Below are positions 35,712 through 43,972 of a DNA stretch of 64,000 bases, in pieces. The stretch comes from Burkholderiales bacterium GJ-E10 (GTDB lineage Bacteria > Pseudomonadota > Gammaproteobacteria > Burkholderiales > Burkholderiaceae_F). Location of the stretch: NCBI GenBank assembly GCA_000828975.1, contig AP014683.1:1255520-1319519 (forward strand), read 5' to 3'. Position 1 is the stretch's first letter. The number at the start of each line of letters is the position of its first letter. Below the pieces are notes generated by a model that saw only the letters and a list, made by a program, of their open reading frames with translations, did not search any database and had not been told where the DNA came from. Position numbers and translations under genes: made by a program.

Positions 35712-37480
35712 ATCGCGAAATCCGTCACTTCCACCTCTTTTGCGGTCTTGGCGGCGGTGCCGCGGGCTTCAACCGCGGCGAGGCCCGCGTGGGCAGCCTG
35801 CAGGCGAAATTCCGCTGCCTGGGCGGTATCGACGTGGACTCGGCCGCAATCCGCGATTTCACGCGGCTGGCCGGGGTCCCCGGCACGGTGCTCGACTTGT
35901 TCGATCGGAACCAATACCGCGCCTTTCATGGCGCGGAACCGCCGCCCGGTTGGCGCGAGGCGACGCCGTCCGACATCCGGCGGGCGGCCGGCAACGAGCG
36001 TCCGCACATCGTCTTCACGAGCGCGCCTTGCAAGGGCTTTTCGGGGTTGCTGTCGGAGGGCCGAAGCAAGACGGACAAGTACCAGGCGCTGAACCGCCTG
36101 ACGCTGCGCGGCATCTGGCTGACGCTCGAAGCGTGGGCGAACGATCCCCCGGAACTGGTCATCTTCGAGAACGTGCCACGGATCGCGAACCGTGGCCGTC
36201 ACCTGCTCGATCAGATCGGAGCGCTCCTGCGCCAGTACGGCTATGCCGTCGCGGAAACGACCCACGACTGCGGCGAGCTGGGCGCGCTCGCGCAGAGCCG
36301 CAAGCGGTTCTTGCTGGTCGCGCGGCACATCGAGAAAGTGCCGCCCTTCCTCTACGAGCCGGAGAAGAAGCGCCTGCAGGCGGTCGGCACGGTCCTGGGC
36401 CGCATGCCGCTTCCCGGCGATGCCGCAGGCGGTCCGATGCACCGGATTCCGCTCTTGCAGTGGAAAACCTGGGTGCGGCTGGCGTTCGTGGAGGCCGGCA
36501 GCGATTGGCGCAGCCTGACCAAGCTGGCGGTCGAGGACGGCCATCTCCGCGATTACCTGCTCGTCCCCGAGATGCACAACGGGACCATGGGCGTCGTTCC
36601 GTGGGATGCATCGATGGGGGTTGTAACGGGCAACGCCCGCCCGCACACCGGGAATTTCAGCGTGGCGGATCCGCGACCGCCAGCCGGGTCCCTGGAGTAC
36701 CAGCAGTACGGCGTCGTGGACTGGAACGACACGATGGGCGCCGTCATCAACGTCAAGAGCCCGGGCCAGGGGACGTTCGCGGTGGCGGACCCCCGGCACG
36801 CAGGCCCGGCGAAGCACTCCAACGAATTCCGCATCGTTCCCTGGGATCGCGCCGCGTGCGCGGTGACCGGAGCGCATGGAACCGACCAGTGCTGTGCCGA
36901 TCCGCGCCCGCCGGCGGGGCCGCTGTTCAGCAAGTACGCTGTGTCGCGGTGGGATCAGAACGCCGGCACGGTGATCGGCGGCGATGATTCCGGGGCCTAC
37001 GCTGTTGCCGATCCTCGCAGCGGGCTCGATCGCGGCCGGGGAGACTCGTACCTGACCGGGGGCCACTACGGCGTTGTGTCGTGGGCATCGCCCAGCGGCG
37101 CAGTGTCCGCCGCGGCATGCCACGACAACGGCCGCTGGTCCGTTGCGGACCCCAGATTGCCGGAGGCGAGCGACAAGCTGGTGGCCGTGATCCGGTCGCT
37201 CGATGGGACATGGCACCGGCCGTTCACGACCCTCGAACTCGCCGCGCTGCAGTCTCTGGTCGACCCCGAGGAAACCCTCGAACTCGACGGGCTTTCCGAT
37301 GGCGCTTGGCGTGAGCGGATCGGCAATGCGGTTCCGCCGGCTGCGGCGGAGGCGATTGCCGGCGTCATGGGGACGACTCTGCTGCTCGCCTGGTCGGGCG
37401 AGACATTCGTTCTGGGGCGCACCCCGATCTGGGTGCGCCCGGTCGCCGTGGCGCTGTCGGTTTCGCAGGCGGAGGCATAG
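35708..37480 (+). CDS. C5-cytosine DNA methyltransferase with internal repeats
   Basis: The 590-residue protein has motif I (HLFCGLGGGAAGF), the catalytic PC in SAPCKGFSGL (motif IV), ENVPRI (motif VI), QSRKRFLLVAR (motif VIII) and motif X near the end (RIGNAVPPAAAEAI). It is expected to methylate cytosine C5. Between motifs VIII and X, where the target-recognition domain normally lies, five units start near residues 295, 334, 373, 410 and 454. Each has the pattern GVV-x-W-D-x3-G-x-V ... VADPR. No cognate restriction gene adjoins it, so it may protect the element. Confidence 0.88.
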   Translation: MNREIRHFHLFCGLGGGAAGFNRGEARVGSLQAKFRCLGGIDVDSAAIRDFTRLAGVPGTVLDLFDRNQYRAFHGAEPPPGWREATPSDIRRAAGNERPHIVFTSAPCKGFSGLLSEGRSKTDKYQALNRLTLRGIWLTLEAWANDPPELVIFENVPRIANRGRHLLDQIGALLRQYGYAVAETTHDCGELGALAQSRKRFLLVARHIEKVPPFLYEPEKKRLQAVGTVLGRMPLPGDAAGGPMHRIPLLQWKTWVRLAFVEAGSDWRSLTKLAVEDGHLRDYLLVPEMHNGTMGVVPWDASMGVVTGNARPHTGNFSVADPRPPAGSLEYQQYGVVDWNDTMGAVINVKSPGQGTFAVADPRHAGPAKHSNEFRIVPWDRAACAVTGAHGTDQCCADPRPPAGPLFSKYAVSRWDQNAGTVIGGDDSGAYAVADPRSGLDRGRGDSYLTGGHYGVVSWASPSGAVSAAACHDNGRWSVADPRLPEASDKLVAVIRSLDGTWHRPFTTLELAALQSLVDPEETLELDGLSDGAWRERIGNAVPPAAAEAIAGVMGTTLLLAWSGETFVLGRTPIWVRPVAVALSVSQAEA

Positions 37481-37558
37481 ATGGCTGGTGATCCCATGAT
37501 GAAACGAAACCTCTCGGGCGCGATTGCTCTTTCCGCGCCGTCGCTGGTGGAAGTCTGA
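37481..37558 (+). CDS. 25-codon linker ORF
   Basis: ATG 37481 follows the methyltransferase stop directly and the frame ends in a TGATG overlap with the replication gene. It encodes MAGDPMMKRNLSGAIALSAP plus five residues. It may only couple translation of the two neighbours. Confidence 0.35.
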   Translation: MAGDPMMKRNLSGAIALSAPSLVEV

Positions 37559-38385
37559 TGGCGCGTATCAGGACCATCAAACCCGAGTTTCCCCAATCCG
37601 AGTCGATGGGGCGCGTGAGTCGCGACGCCCGGCTTTTGTTCGTGCAGTTGTGGACGATCTGCGACGACGAGGGCAGGACTCGCGCGGCCTCGCGAATGCT
37701 CGCGAGTCTTCTTTTTCCGTACGACGATGATGCTCCGGCGCTCATTGACGGATGGCTCGCCGAACTGGAGCGGGAGGGTTGCATCGATCGGTACGTCGTC
37801 GATGCCCAGAGCTATTTGCAAGTCCGCAACTGGTTGATTCATCAACGAATTGATCGGCCAAGTGCGAGCAAATTTCCACCATTCATTGAATCCTCGCGAG
37901 GATTCGCGAGCCCTCGCGAGCCTTCGTCGTTGGATCAAGGAAGGGATCAAGGAAGGGATCAAGGAAGGGATCAAGGAAAGGGAGAGAGCCGCGCGCGCTC
38001 GCGCGGCCCGCTCCATCCGCGGCCGGTCGAGGTCAACGGGGACCTCCCTGCCGCAGCCGGTCGGCTCACCGAGGAGCCGCCACCCCCCGGGATGCAACGC
38101 GCACGCAGGCGCGCATCCCGTGTCGCACCCCAGGATTTCGCGGTCACCGAGGACCTGCGAGCTTGGGCGCAAGCGGAATTTCCCGACGTCGACGTCGTCG
38201 CCGAGACGGCGAAATTCCGTGACCACGAGTTCCGAGACGCACACGCCGACTGGGAAAGGACCTGGCGCAACTGGATCCGCAAGGCGGCCCAGTTCGCGCC
38301 CAAAGCTGCCTCCACTGGGGGAGTCAGCCAGTCGCTGCTCGACTCGATCCGCAATGACCCACGATGCCAAGGACCTGCACCATGA
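37558..38385 (+). CDS. phage-type replication initiator (lambda O-like position)
   Basis: The 275-residue protein has a winged-helix N-terminal domain (residues 1-95; ARIRTIKPEFPQSESMGRVS, RLLFVQLWTICDDEGR) typical of phage replication initiators. A low-complexity hinge with four DQG(R/K) units follows, then a C-terminal domain (DLRAWAQAEFPDVDVVAETA, WERTWRNWIRKAAQ). The hinge DNA is an array of 12-bp iterons, as in lambda O, where the origin lies inside the gene. The stop overlaps the next gene by 4 nt, the place of lambda P. Confidence 0.75.
   Translation: MARIRTIKPEFPQSESMGRVSRDARLLFVQLWTICDDEGRTRAASRMLASLLFPYDDDAPALIDGWLAELEREGCIDRYVVDAQSYLQVRNWLIHQRIDRPSASKFPPFIESSRGFASPREPSSLDQGRDQGRDQGRDQGKGESRARSRGPLHPRPVEVNGDLPAAAGRLTEEPPPPGMQRARRRASRVAPQDFAVTEDLRAWAQAEFPDVDVVAETAKFRDHEFRDAHADWERTWRNWIRKAAQFAPKAASTGGVSQSLLDSIRNDPRCQGPAP
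37892..37979. repeat. candidate replication origin: TCGCGAG repeats and 12-bp iterons
   Basis: From 37892 the palindromic heptamer CTCGCGAG / TTCGCGAG occurs three times in 30 bp. From 37932 to 37979 the unit GGATCAAGGAAG is repeated four times without spacers (last base of copy four differs). All lie in the hinge-coding part of the initiator gene, the layout of the lambda origin. Confidence 0.6.
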
Positions 38386-38948
38386 CCGAGACCGACCTTC
38401 CCACGCTCAAGGCGCGCCTCTCCGAGACGATGGGTGCGCTGGGCGGCAAAGACCCGACGGATGGCGCCGTGAAGGGCTGGTTCGTCGCGCTGCGCGACCT
38501 GCCGCTCCACGCGGTTGTCGACGCGCTCGACGGCTGGCTGCGCGCGAAGTCCAAGTTCCCGACGCCGGCGGAGATCCGTGCGATTGTCGGGAACCGCCGC
38601 GGCGAGGAGATGGAGCGCCGCGCACGCGACGAAAGCGCCCGCAGCCTGACCGTGGCGCAGATGCAACCGGCCTCTGCGGATTCAGCGGCGTACCGCGAGT
38701 TTCGTGCGCGGCTGGCGGTGCGTGCGGGCACACCCCGTGCGGGCACGCCCGCATCGAATCGCTGGTGGGCCTACCAGCTTCGCGCCCGGGAGATGGCGGG
38801 CGAGCGGCTCATGCGGTGCCAGAGCGCCGCGTGGCGGGCCGCCATCGACGAAAGGCTGCCCGCCGACGACTTCCTCGACGCGCAGCGGGAGGCGGCCGCC
38901 GAGCGCGCCGCGATCGTCGCCGAATCCGAAACCTTCGAACCTGTCTGA
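38382..38948 (+). CDS. probable replication partner protein
   Basis: The 188-residue protein is helical. It has DLPTLKARLSETMGALGGKD, then RDLPLHAVVDALDGWLRAKS and KFPTPAEIRAIVGNRR, a pattern seen in phage and plasmid replication accessory proteins. It is coupled by ATGA to the initiator. By position it could load the host helicase like lambda P, but no ATPase motif is visible. Confidence 0.55.
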   Translation: MTETDLPTLKARLSETMGALGGKDPTDGAVKGWFVALRDLPLHAVVDALDGWLRAKSKFPTPAEIRAIVGNRRGEEMERRARDESARSLTVAQMQPASADSAAYREFRARLAVRAGTPRAGTPASNRWWAYQLRAREMAGERLMRCQSAAWRAAIDERLPADDFLDAQREAAAERAAIVAESETFEPV

Positions 38949-38956
38949 GGCCAACG

Positions 38957-40039
38957 ATGGACAACACCGCAATCGACTCCGGCGCCGACGGCGTTCTGGA
39001 CCTTGGCGACGGCCTGGGAGGCCGGCGCGTAATCGACGTGCCGCTCGATCGCCTGCGGCCCGATCCCGATCAGCCGCGCCGGCACTTCGACGACGAAACG
39101 ATCGAAGAGCTCGCGCAGAGCATGGCGATGGTGGGGCAGCTGCAAGCCATCGGGGTGCGCAAGACGGGGGAGTTCTGGGACATCGTCTACGGGGAGCGGC
39201 GCTGGCGCGCGGCGCGGCTGCTCGGCTGGACGAGCATCCAGGCTCGGGAGTTTCCGGCGCTGGGGGCGGCGAAGCTCGTGCTGCAGGCCGTCGAAAACAT
39301 GCACCGCGACGAGCTCTCGCTCGACGAGTACGCGGGGATCGTGCTGCGGCTGGTGGAAGCGGGGATGCCGGTCGCGGGCGCGGCGCGCGCGCTGGGGCGC
39401 AAGGAGGGTTGGGCGCAGACGATGCTGCAGATCGCGCGCGATCCGGTTGCGCGCGGGCTCATCGATGCCGGACGCCTGCAAAGCGCTGACGCCTGGGAGC
39501 AGTTCTGCGCGCTCGACCCTGCGGCGCGGCGAGTGGTGCTCGACTCGACTGACCCGGTCACCGGCCCGCGTTGCCGGCAGATTCAGGAGCAATCGCGGCG
39601 CGCGGAGGAGGCGCGCCAGCAGGCCATGCCGCTCGCACCTGCGCGCCAGAAGCCCGGGGCGCGCGAAGCGCAAGCGCAGGCCGATGCCGGCAAGCCCGAG
39701 ACGATCGTCTTGAGCAAGGAGGAGTGGCCGTATCCCGTCGAGCCGTGGGATCGCAACGAGCTCGAAGAGCCCGCGATGGACGATGCGCTCCGGTCCCTGG
39801 CGCACGAGACGGCCTCGGATGGTCACGAGGCGGCGCGCGCTGCGGAGCGGGAGGTGTTCGCAGTTGATCTGCCGTACGGCCTGTGTCTGCGGCTGCTGCC
39901 CGGGATGCACGCCCAGATCGACGAGTATTTCCGGATGCCGGTCGCAGATCTTCGCCGGCTTTCCGAGATCCGTACCGAGATCAACGCGGCGCTGGTTGCG
40001 CGCATCCAGGCGCTGGCGGGGAAAGATCATGTCTGCTGA
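38957..40039 (+). CDS. ParB/Spo0J-family DNA-binding protein
   Basis: The 360-residue protein has a ParB N-terminal domain (VPLDRLRPDPDQPRRHFDDE, GQLQAIGVRK, YGERRWRAARLLG) and the KorB-like helix-turn-helix region (ENMHRDELSLDEYAGIV, then GRKEGWAQTML). A charged linker and a C-terminal domain of unknown type follow. A ParA-like partner is not adjacent. It may be a partition or transcription regulator (KorB type). Confidence 0.85.
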   Translation: MDNTAIDSGADGVLDLGDGLGGRRVIDVPLDRLRPDPDQPRRHFDDETIEELAQSMAMVGQLQAIGVRKTGEFWDIVYGERRWRAARLLGWTSIQAREFPALGAAKLVLQAVENMHRDELSLDEYAGIVLRLVEAGMPVAGAARALGRKEGWAQTMLQIARDPVARGLIDAGRLQSADAWEQFCALDPAARRVVLDSTDPVTGPRCRQIQEQSRRAEEARQQAMPLAPARQKPGAREAQAQADAGKPETIVLSKEEWPYPVEPWDRNELEEPAMDDALRSLAHETASDGHEAARAAEREVFAVDLPYGLCLRLLPGMHAQIDEYFRMPVADLRRLSEIRTEINAALVARIQALAGKDHVC

Positions 40040-40538
40040 TCGTGCCGAAGAGGTCTTCGCCTCGCTGCAGGCCGAGGCGGTGCGGTTCGCGAAGGACAGC
40101 ACGCTCTCGGTCGAGGACGTGCGGCAGGAGCTCTACCTGATGTGCCTGGAGCATGCGGCGGGGGCCGATGGCTTTGATCCGGGGCAGGGGGATGCGCGCC
40201 GCTTCATCGCCGGGCGGCTGTGGGGACTGACCGAGCGCTGGCGGCGGATGGAGAGCATCCCGGACGACGACGGTCTCTGGAACGGGCCGCTCCGGGCATC
40301 CGTCGAGGAGGCCCTGATCGAGCGCCAGGAGCGGGCGGCGGCCGAGGAGAGGCTGGAACAGGCGGATCGGCAACGCCAGCGCGATCTGCGCAACCTCCCC
40401 ACGCTCGCCGCCCTGGTAGCCGTGGGCGCCGTGTCGGAGCGCGGCGCCGCGCGCCTGGTCGGCAGCAAGAGCAGCCGCCTGCGGCAGCGCCTGCGGCAGT
40501 TGCGCAAGCAAGAGGATGTGGCGGTGCATTTCCGATGA
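40029..40538 (+). CDS. sigma-factor-like regulatory protein
   Basis: The 169-residue protein has TLSVEDVRQELYLMCLEHA, resembling sigma-70 region 2, and a C-terminal helix-turn-helix (LAALVAVGAVSERGAARLVG, then SKSSRLRQRLRQL). It has the size and layout of small sigma-like or antitermination proteins in phages. The target promoters are unknown. It overlaps both neighbours. Confidence 0.5.
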   Translation: MSADRAEEVFASLQAEAVRFAKDSTLSVEDVRQELYLMCLEHAAGADGFDPGQGDARRFIAGRLWGLTERWRRMESIPDDDGLWNGPLRASVEEALIERQERAAAEERLEQADRQRQRDLRNLPTLAALVAVGAVSERGAARLVGSKSSRLRQRLRQLRKQEDVAVHFR

Positions 40539-41152
40539 CGCACTACGCAAACATGGATTTGGACGAAGACAAGCGCGTGCTCGATCCGTGCTGCGGCAGC
40601 CGCATGATGTGGTTCGAGCGTGAGCGGCAGGATGTCGTGTTCGGCGACCGCCGCTCCGAGACGCTTACCGTCACCGACCGTTCCCATGGCAACTCCGGCG
40701 GCACGCGCACGCTGCGCATCGAGCCTGACGTGATGCTGGATTTCCGTTTGCTTCCGTACCCCGATGGGGCATTCAAGCTTGTCGCGTTCGACCCGCCGCA
40801 TCTCGTGCGCGCCGGGTCTCGATCTTGGCTGGCGGCGAAATACGGCAAGCTCGGCGAAGACTGGCGCGACGATCTTCGCGCCGGGTTCTCTGAGTGCTTC
40901 CGCGTGCTCGAAAGCGACGGCGTGCTGGTGTTCAAGTGGAACGAAACCCAGGTGAAGATACGCGAGGTGCTGGCATTGGCTCCGTATCGCCCGCTGTTTG
41001 GCAATACGAGCGGCAAGAAGGCGGGAACCCACTGGATGGTGTTCATGAAACCTCGAAACGCGGCCGATCAACCACGTAATGCGGATATCCAAGAAGCGAT
41101 AGGGACGAACTCCAAGAGGACGAATCGCATGACGACCAAGGAGGCGCAGTAG
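40535..41152 (+). CDS. SAM-dependent DNA methyltransferase (DPPH type)
   Basis: The 205-residue protein has a short motif I-like region (VLDPCCGSRMMWF) and the catalytic motif FDPPHLV. These are seen in small N6-adenine/N4-cytosine methyltransferases of phages and elements. No target-recognition domain is visible. The ATG overlaps the previous stop by 4 nt. Confidence 0.75.
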   Translation: MTHYANMDLDEDKRVLDPCCGSRMMWFERERQDVVFGDRRSETLTVTDRSHGNSGGTRTLRIEPDVMLDFRLLPYPDGAFKLVAFDPPHLVRAGSRSWLAAKYGKLGEDWRDDLRAGFSECFRVLESDGVLVFKWNETQVKIREVLALAPYRPLFGNTSGKKAGTHWMVFMKPRNAADQPRNADIQEAIGTNSKRTNRMTTKEAQ

Positions 41153-41154
41153 CC

Positions 41155-41946
41155 ATGGGCACGAATTCGAAGATCGAGTGGTGCGACCACACCTGGAACC
41201 CGTGGATCGGGTGCACGCGGGTGTCGCCCGGGTGCGACCACTGCTATGCGGAGCGGTATGCGAGCCGGTTCGGCATGGCGCAGTGGGGCGCCAACGCGCC
41301 GAGGCGGCGAACGGGCCAGGCGTCCTGGAAACTTCCTTTGGCATGGAATGCCGACGCCGTCCGGCGGGGAGTGCGGCATCGCGTTTTCGTCGAGTCGCTC
41401 GGGGATTTCTTCGACAACGAGGTGCCGGATGAGCTTCGCCTTGAGGTTCTGCAGCTTCTCGCACTTCAGGGGCACCTGGACCCGATCTTGCTCACCAAGC
41501 GCATCGGCAACGCTGAGAGATTTCTCACGGCGCATCCGGATGCCGCCCGGCTGTTCGCATCGCAGGTTTGGCTTGGTGTCACCGCGGTGAATCAGGAAGA
41601 GGCCGACCGCGACATCCCGAGGTTGCTCCACCTGCCGGCGCGTGTCCGATTCGTGAGCATGGAGCCGTTGCTCGGGCTCGTGCGGCTGGGCGGCCAGATC
41701 GCTTGTGGGCTCGATTGGGTGATCGTGGGCGGGGAATCTGGTCCGCAGGCGCGCCCGATGCATCCGGGTTGGGCGCGATCGATTCGGGACGAATGCGCAC
41801 GCGCCTGGACGCCGTTCTTCTTCAAGCAGTGGGGGGAGTGGAATCCGTTTACAGGACGAGTCGGCAAAGCGGCTGCCGGCCGGCTGCTCGACGGGGTGAT
41901 CCACGGCGGTGTTCCGAGCGCGATTTCGCTGCGGAGGGCTGCGTGA
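41155..41946 (+). CDS. DUF5131 (phage Gp37/Gp68) radical-SAM-like protein
   Basis: The 263-residue protein opens with EWCDHTWNPWIGC, and the Cys cluster GCTRVSPGCDHCYAERYA suggests an iron-sulfur site. TKRIGN, VSMEPLLG and VGGESGPQARPM complete the family pattern. The enzyme activity is unknown, although it resembles radical-SAM enzymes. It is frequent in phages and integrative elements. Confidence 0.85.
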   Translation: MGTNSKIEWCDHTWNPWIGCTRVSPGCDHCYAERYASRFGMAQWGANAPRRRTGQASWKLPLAWNADAVRRGVRHRVFVESLGDFFDNEVPDELRLEVLQLLALQGHLDPILLTKRIGNAERFLTAHPDAARLFASQVWLGVTAVNQEEADRDIPRLLHLPARVRFVSMEPLLGLVRLGGQIACGLDWVIVGGESGPQARPMHPGWARSIRDECARAWTPFFFKQWGEWNPFTGRVGKAAAGRLLDGVIHGGVPSAISLRRAA

Positions 41947-42215
41947 TGCTGCGGAATCAACCGGTGGTGAATCCAGGCATTGCCATCGCCAGGCTTGCGG
42001 GGGTGATCGAGACGCCCGGGGAGCGGGCCGCCGATTCGCTGGTGTTTGTGCTGGAAACCGAAGACGGTCGTACCATCCGGGTTTCGTACGGGCTGCTCAT
42101 GGAGTCGCTGCGGTTTGCTCAGGCGCAGGGAATCATGCCCCCGTTATCCGAGCATTGGTGGGCCCGAATCGCGGACACGGACGATGGTTTTGCACTTCAA
42201 GAAGCAGGCCGGTAA
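41946..42215 (+). CDS. hypothetical protein
   Basis: The 89-residue protein starts in a TGATG overlap with the DUF5131 gene and overlaps the next gene by 32 nt. It has a beta-hairpin-like middle (SLVFVLETEDGRTIRVSYG). No family is recognised. Confidence 0.55.
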   Translation: MLRNQPVVNPGIAIARLAGVIETPGERAADSLVFVLETEDGRTIRVSYGLLMESLRFAQAQGIMPPLSEHWWARIADTDDGFALQEAGR

Positions 42216-43110
42216 AGAGCCGGCCTACGCCATCACGCGGGACAACGTGGAATCGCTGCTCGGCCGCAGGGCGCCGTGGTTCAAGCAGGGGAGGGAACGC
42301 GACGATGATCGCCACTTCGCGGTCTGCCCGTATTGCAACAATCCGATCCAGTTGAAGGGAGTTTATGTCCGTAAGGACAATAGCCCTCGCGCCTATGGAA
42401 GCCATTCAGGGACGGCCGTCGACGGATTTCCGTTCAACGCGGAAGATCTTGCTTTTTGCCCATACAAGCTCAAACGCAAATCGTTGGACAAGTCGGCGCG
42501 GCGGACCGAGCTGGGTTCGGTGGCGCGACAGTTGATCGCCATGGCGGTCGCGGAGTTCGATCGCGTCGTACTGGTCCTTCGAGACGACTTTGGCTTCCGG
42601 TTTTCGAACCCATTCGCGCGCAAGATGCTGGAGCAATGGTTCGACTCCCGCGGGTATCTTTACGAAGGAGCGCATTTGCGAAACCTGCCGTGGATGATCG
42701 CGTATTTCGGACCTGCCCAAACCCTGTATGGTCAGCGTGTTGGTGACACGGGCGATCTCGCTCAGGCCATCCGGCGCGCGGTGCCGCAAGCCGATATTGT
42801 CGATGGGCAGCTTCGCGAGAAGGAACGGAAACGATCGTTTTTCCGGATCGATCTGCAATGCCTGCACCATCGGGTGCTGCTCGACGATGAATCCGGTCAT
42901 CTGACTGAGCATATGCGCTTGCGCGTGCAGGACTTCACCAAGACCAACGACCCTGAAGAGGCCCCCTTGATCTACGAGAAGACCATAGAGTTCGATCCGG
43001 ACCGTTTCGAACGATTGCTCCATACGGCACCCGATCGCGCGCGTCGAGACGAGAATCTGCTGATGGTTGCGCGCGACGTGGCCATGCGGAAGGGGTTTGG
43101 CGATGCGTGA
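42184..43110 (+). CDS. hypothetical protein with zinc-ribbon-like cysteines
   Basis: The protein is 308 residues. One Cys pair (FAVCPYCNNPIQLKG) and a third Cys (LAFCPYKLKRK) suggest a metal-binding ribbon at residues 45-95. A mixed alpha/beta domain follows (RVVLVLRDDFGFRFSNPFA) and a C-terminal DNA-binding-like basic part. Similar proteins occur in integrative elements but I cannot name the family. Confidence 0.55.
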   Translation: MVLHFKKQAGKEPAYAITRDNVESLLGRRAPWFKQGRERDDDRHFAVCPYCNNPIQLKGVYVRKDNSPRAYGSHSGTAVDGFPFNAEDLAFCPYKLKRKSLDKSARRTELGSVARQLIAMAVAEFDRVVLVLRDDFGFRFSNPFARKMLEQWFDSRGYLYEGAHLRNLPWMIAYFGPAQTLYGQRVGDTGDLAQAIRRAVPQADIVDGQLREKERKRSFFRIDLQCLHHRVLLDDESGHLTEHMRLRVQDFTKTNDPEEAPLIYEKTIEFDPDRFERLLHTAPDRARRDENLLMVARDVAMRKGFGDA

Positions 43111-43312
43111 TCTGCCCGCGCCCGACTTGTTTGCGCTTTTCGCGTTCGAAGAGCGCGGTCTCGGGGAATTCGGCGTGTCGCTCGCGACGTTGCTGCAGTG
43201 CCTGTGCATCGCAGAGCAGCGGCATCTTGTTCCGCCGTTCGATCCCGACTGGGAGCGCGCGACGCTTCCGCTAGCGCTGCGGAAAATGGCGGAAATCGAT
43301 GCGCGCGGGTAA
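43103..43312 (+). CDS. hypothetical protein, last gene of the right operon
   Basis: The 69-residue helical protein (LFALFAFEERGLGEFGVSLA) starts 8 nt before the previous stop. Its 3' end overlaps the convergent VirB1-like gene by 42 nt. No function is recognised. Confidence 0.5.
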   Translation: MRDLPAPDLFALFAFEERGLGEFGVSLATLLQCLCIAEQRHLVPPFDPDWERATLPLALRKMAEIDARG

Positions 43313-43897
43313 CCCCCAGTTACGCCGATTGCTGGTGGGTACGCCGAGATCCCCTGCGTTGGGTGTCAGGGGGCTGGCCTGTGGAGTCCAGGTGATGACG
43401 GGCTTTACCGGCGGCAGGCTGGCGCTGGCGGCGGCCCACTTCGCCATGCGCCCGTTGGCGATGGCGGGTACTGAGACGCCGGCCTGCGAGTAGACCGCAG
43501 CGGCATAGGCTGCGCCACGGCTCCCGGCACCCGTTCCGGTGTTGTAGGCCGATAGCGCCGAGGGAAGCGACCCGGAGCGCTGCCAGGCGTCGAGCAGGAT
43601 CTTCTGGGCGGCGCGCAGGTTCTCGCACGGGTCGAGGGCCGAGGCCGGATCAAGCCCGAGCGATGACAGGTTTTGGCTGTTGACTTGTGCCAGCCCGATG
43701 TCCACCGAATGCCCCTGGCCCATGAGGCCGCGCAGCAGCGTGGCGGCCGCCTGCGCGGATTGAGGCTGATAGCTGCGCCCGGTCGTGTTGTCGTGCAGGG
43801 CAAGCGGATTGCCTCCGCTTTCCTGCTGCACGATCGCGGCCATCGTCACGGGGGCGACGGCCGGGGCGCACAACGCGATGAGTTGAATCGGTGTCAT
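43271..43897 (-). CDS. VirB1-type lytic transglycosylase
   Basis: The 208-residue SLT-domain protein carries the catalytic Glu in IVQQESGGNPLAL, then DIGLAQVNSQNL (GLMQ-type motif) and ALSAYNTGTG (AYN motif). Such enzymes open peptidoglycan for type IV secretion machines. No clear signal peptide is present beyond a weakly hydrophobic start. A GGGCCC box lies just upstream, shared head-to-head with the diguanylate cyclase gene. Confidence 0.85.
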   Translation of the reverse strand: MTPIQLIALCAPAVAPVTMAAIVQQESGGNPLALHDNTTGRSYQPQSAQAAATLLRGLMGQGHSVDIGLAQVNSQNLSSLGLDPASALDPCENLRAAQKILLDAWQRSGSLPSALSAYNTGTGAGSRGAAYAAAVYSQAGVSVPAIANGRMAKWAAASASLPPVKPVITWTPQASPLTPNAGDLGVPTSNRRNWGLPARIDFRHFPQR

Positions 43898-43899
43898 GC

Positions 43900-43959
43900 G
43901 GGTACTCTGCGCGGCGGGCCCGCGGAGCGGAGTAGGTGGAGGGCGCACATTCCGCGCCC
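43900..43959. promoter_or_regulatory. double GGGCCC box and leader hairpin between virB1-like and dgc genes
   Basis: GGGCCC at 43917-43922 is shared by two motif copies. On the minus strand it continues GCCGCGCAGAGTA toward the VirB1-like ATG (18 nt after GGGCCC). On the plus strand it continues GCGGAGCGGAGTAGG. The plus-strand leader then has GGGCGCACATTCCGCGCCC (43941-43959), a 6-bp hairpin that recurs before topB. Confidence 0.65.
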
Positions 43960-43972
43960 GATTCCGGAACCC

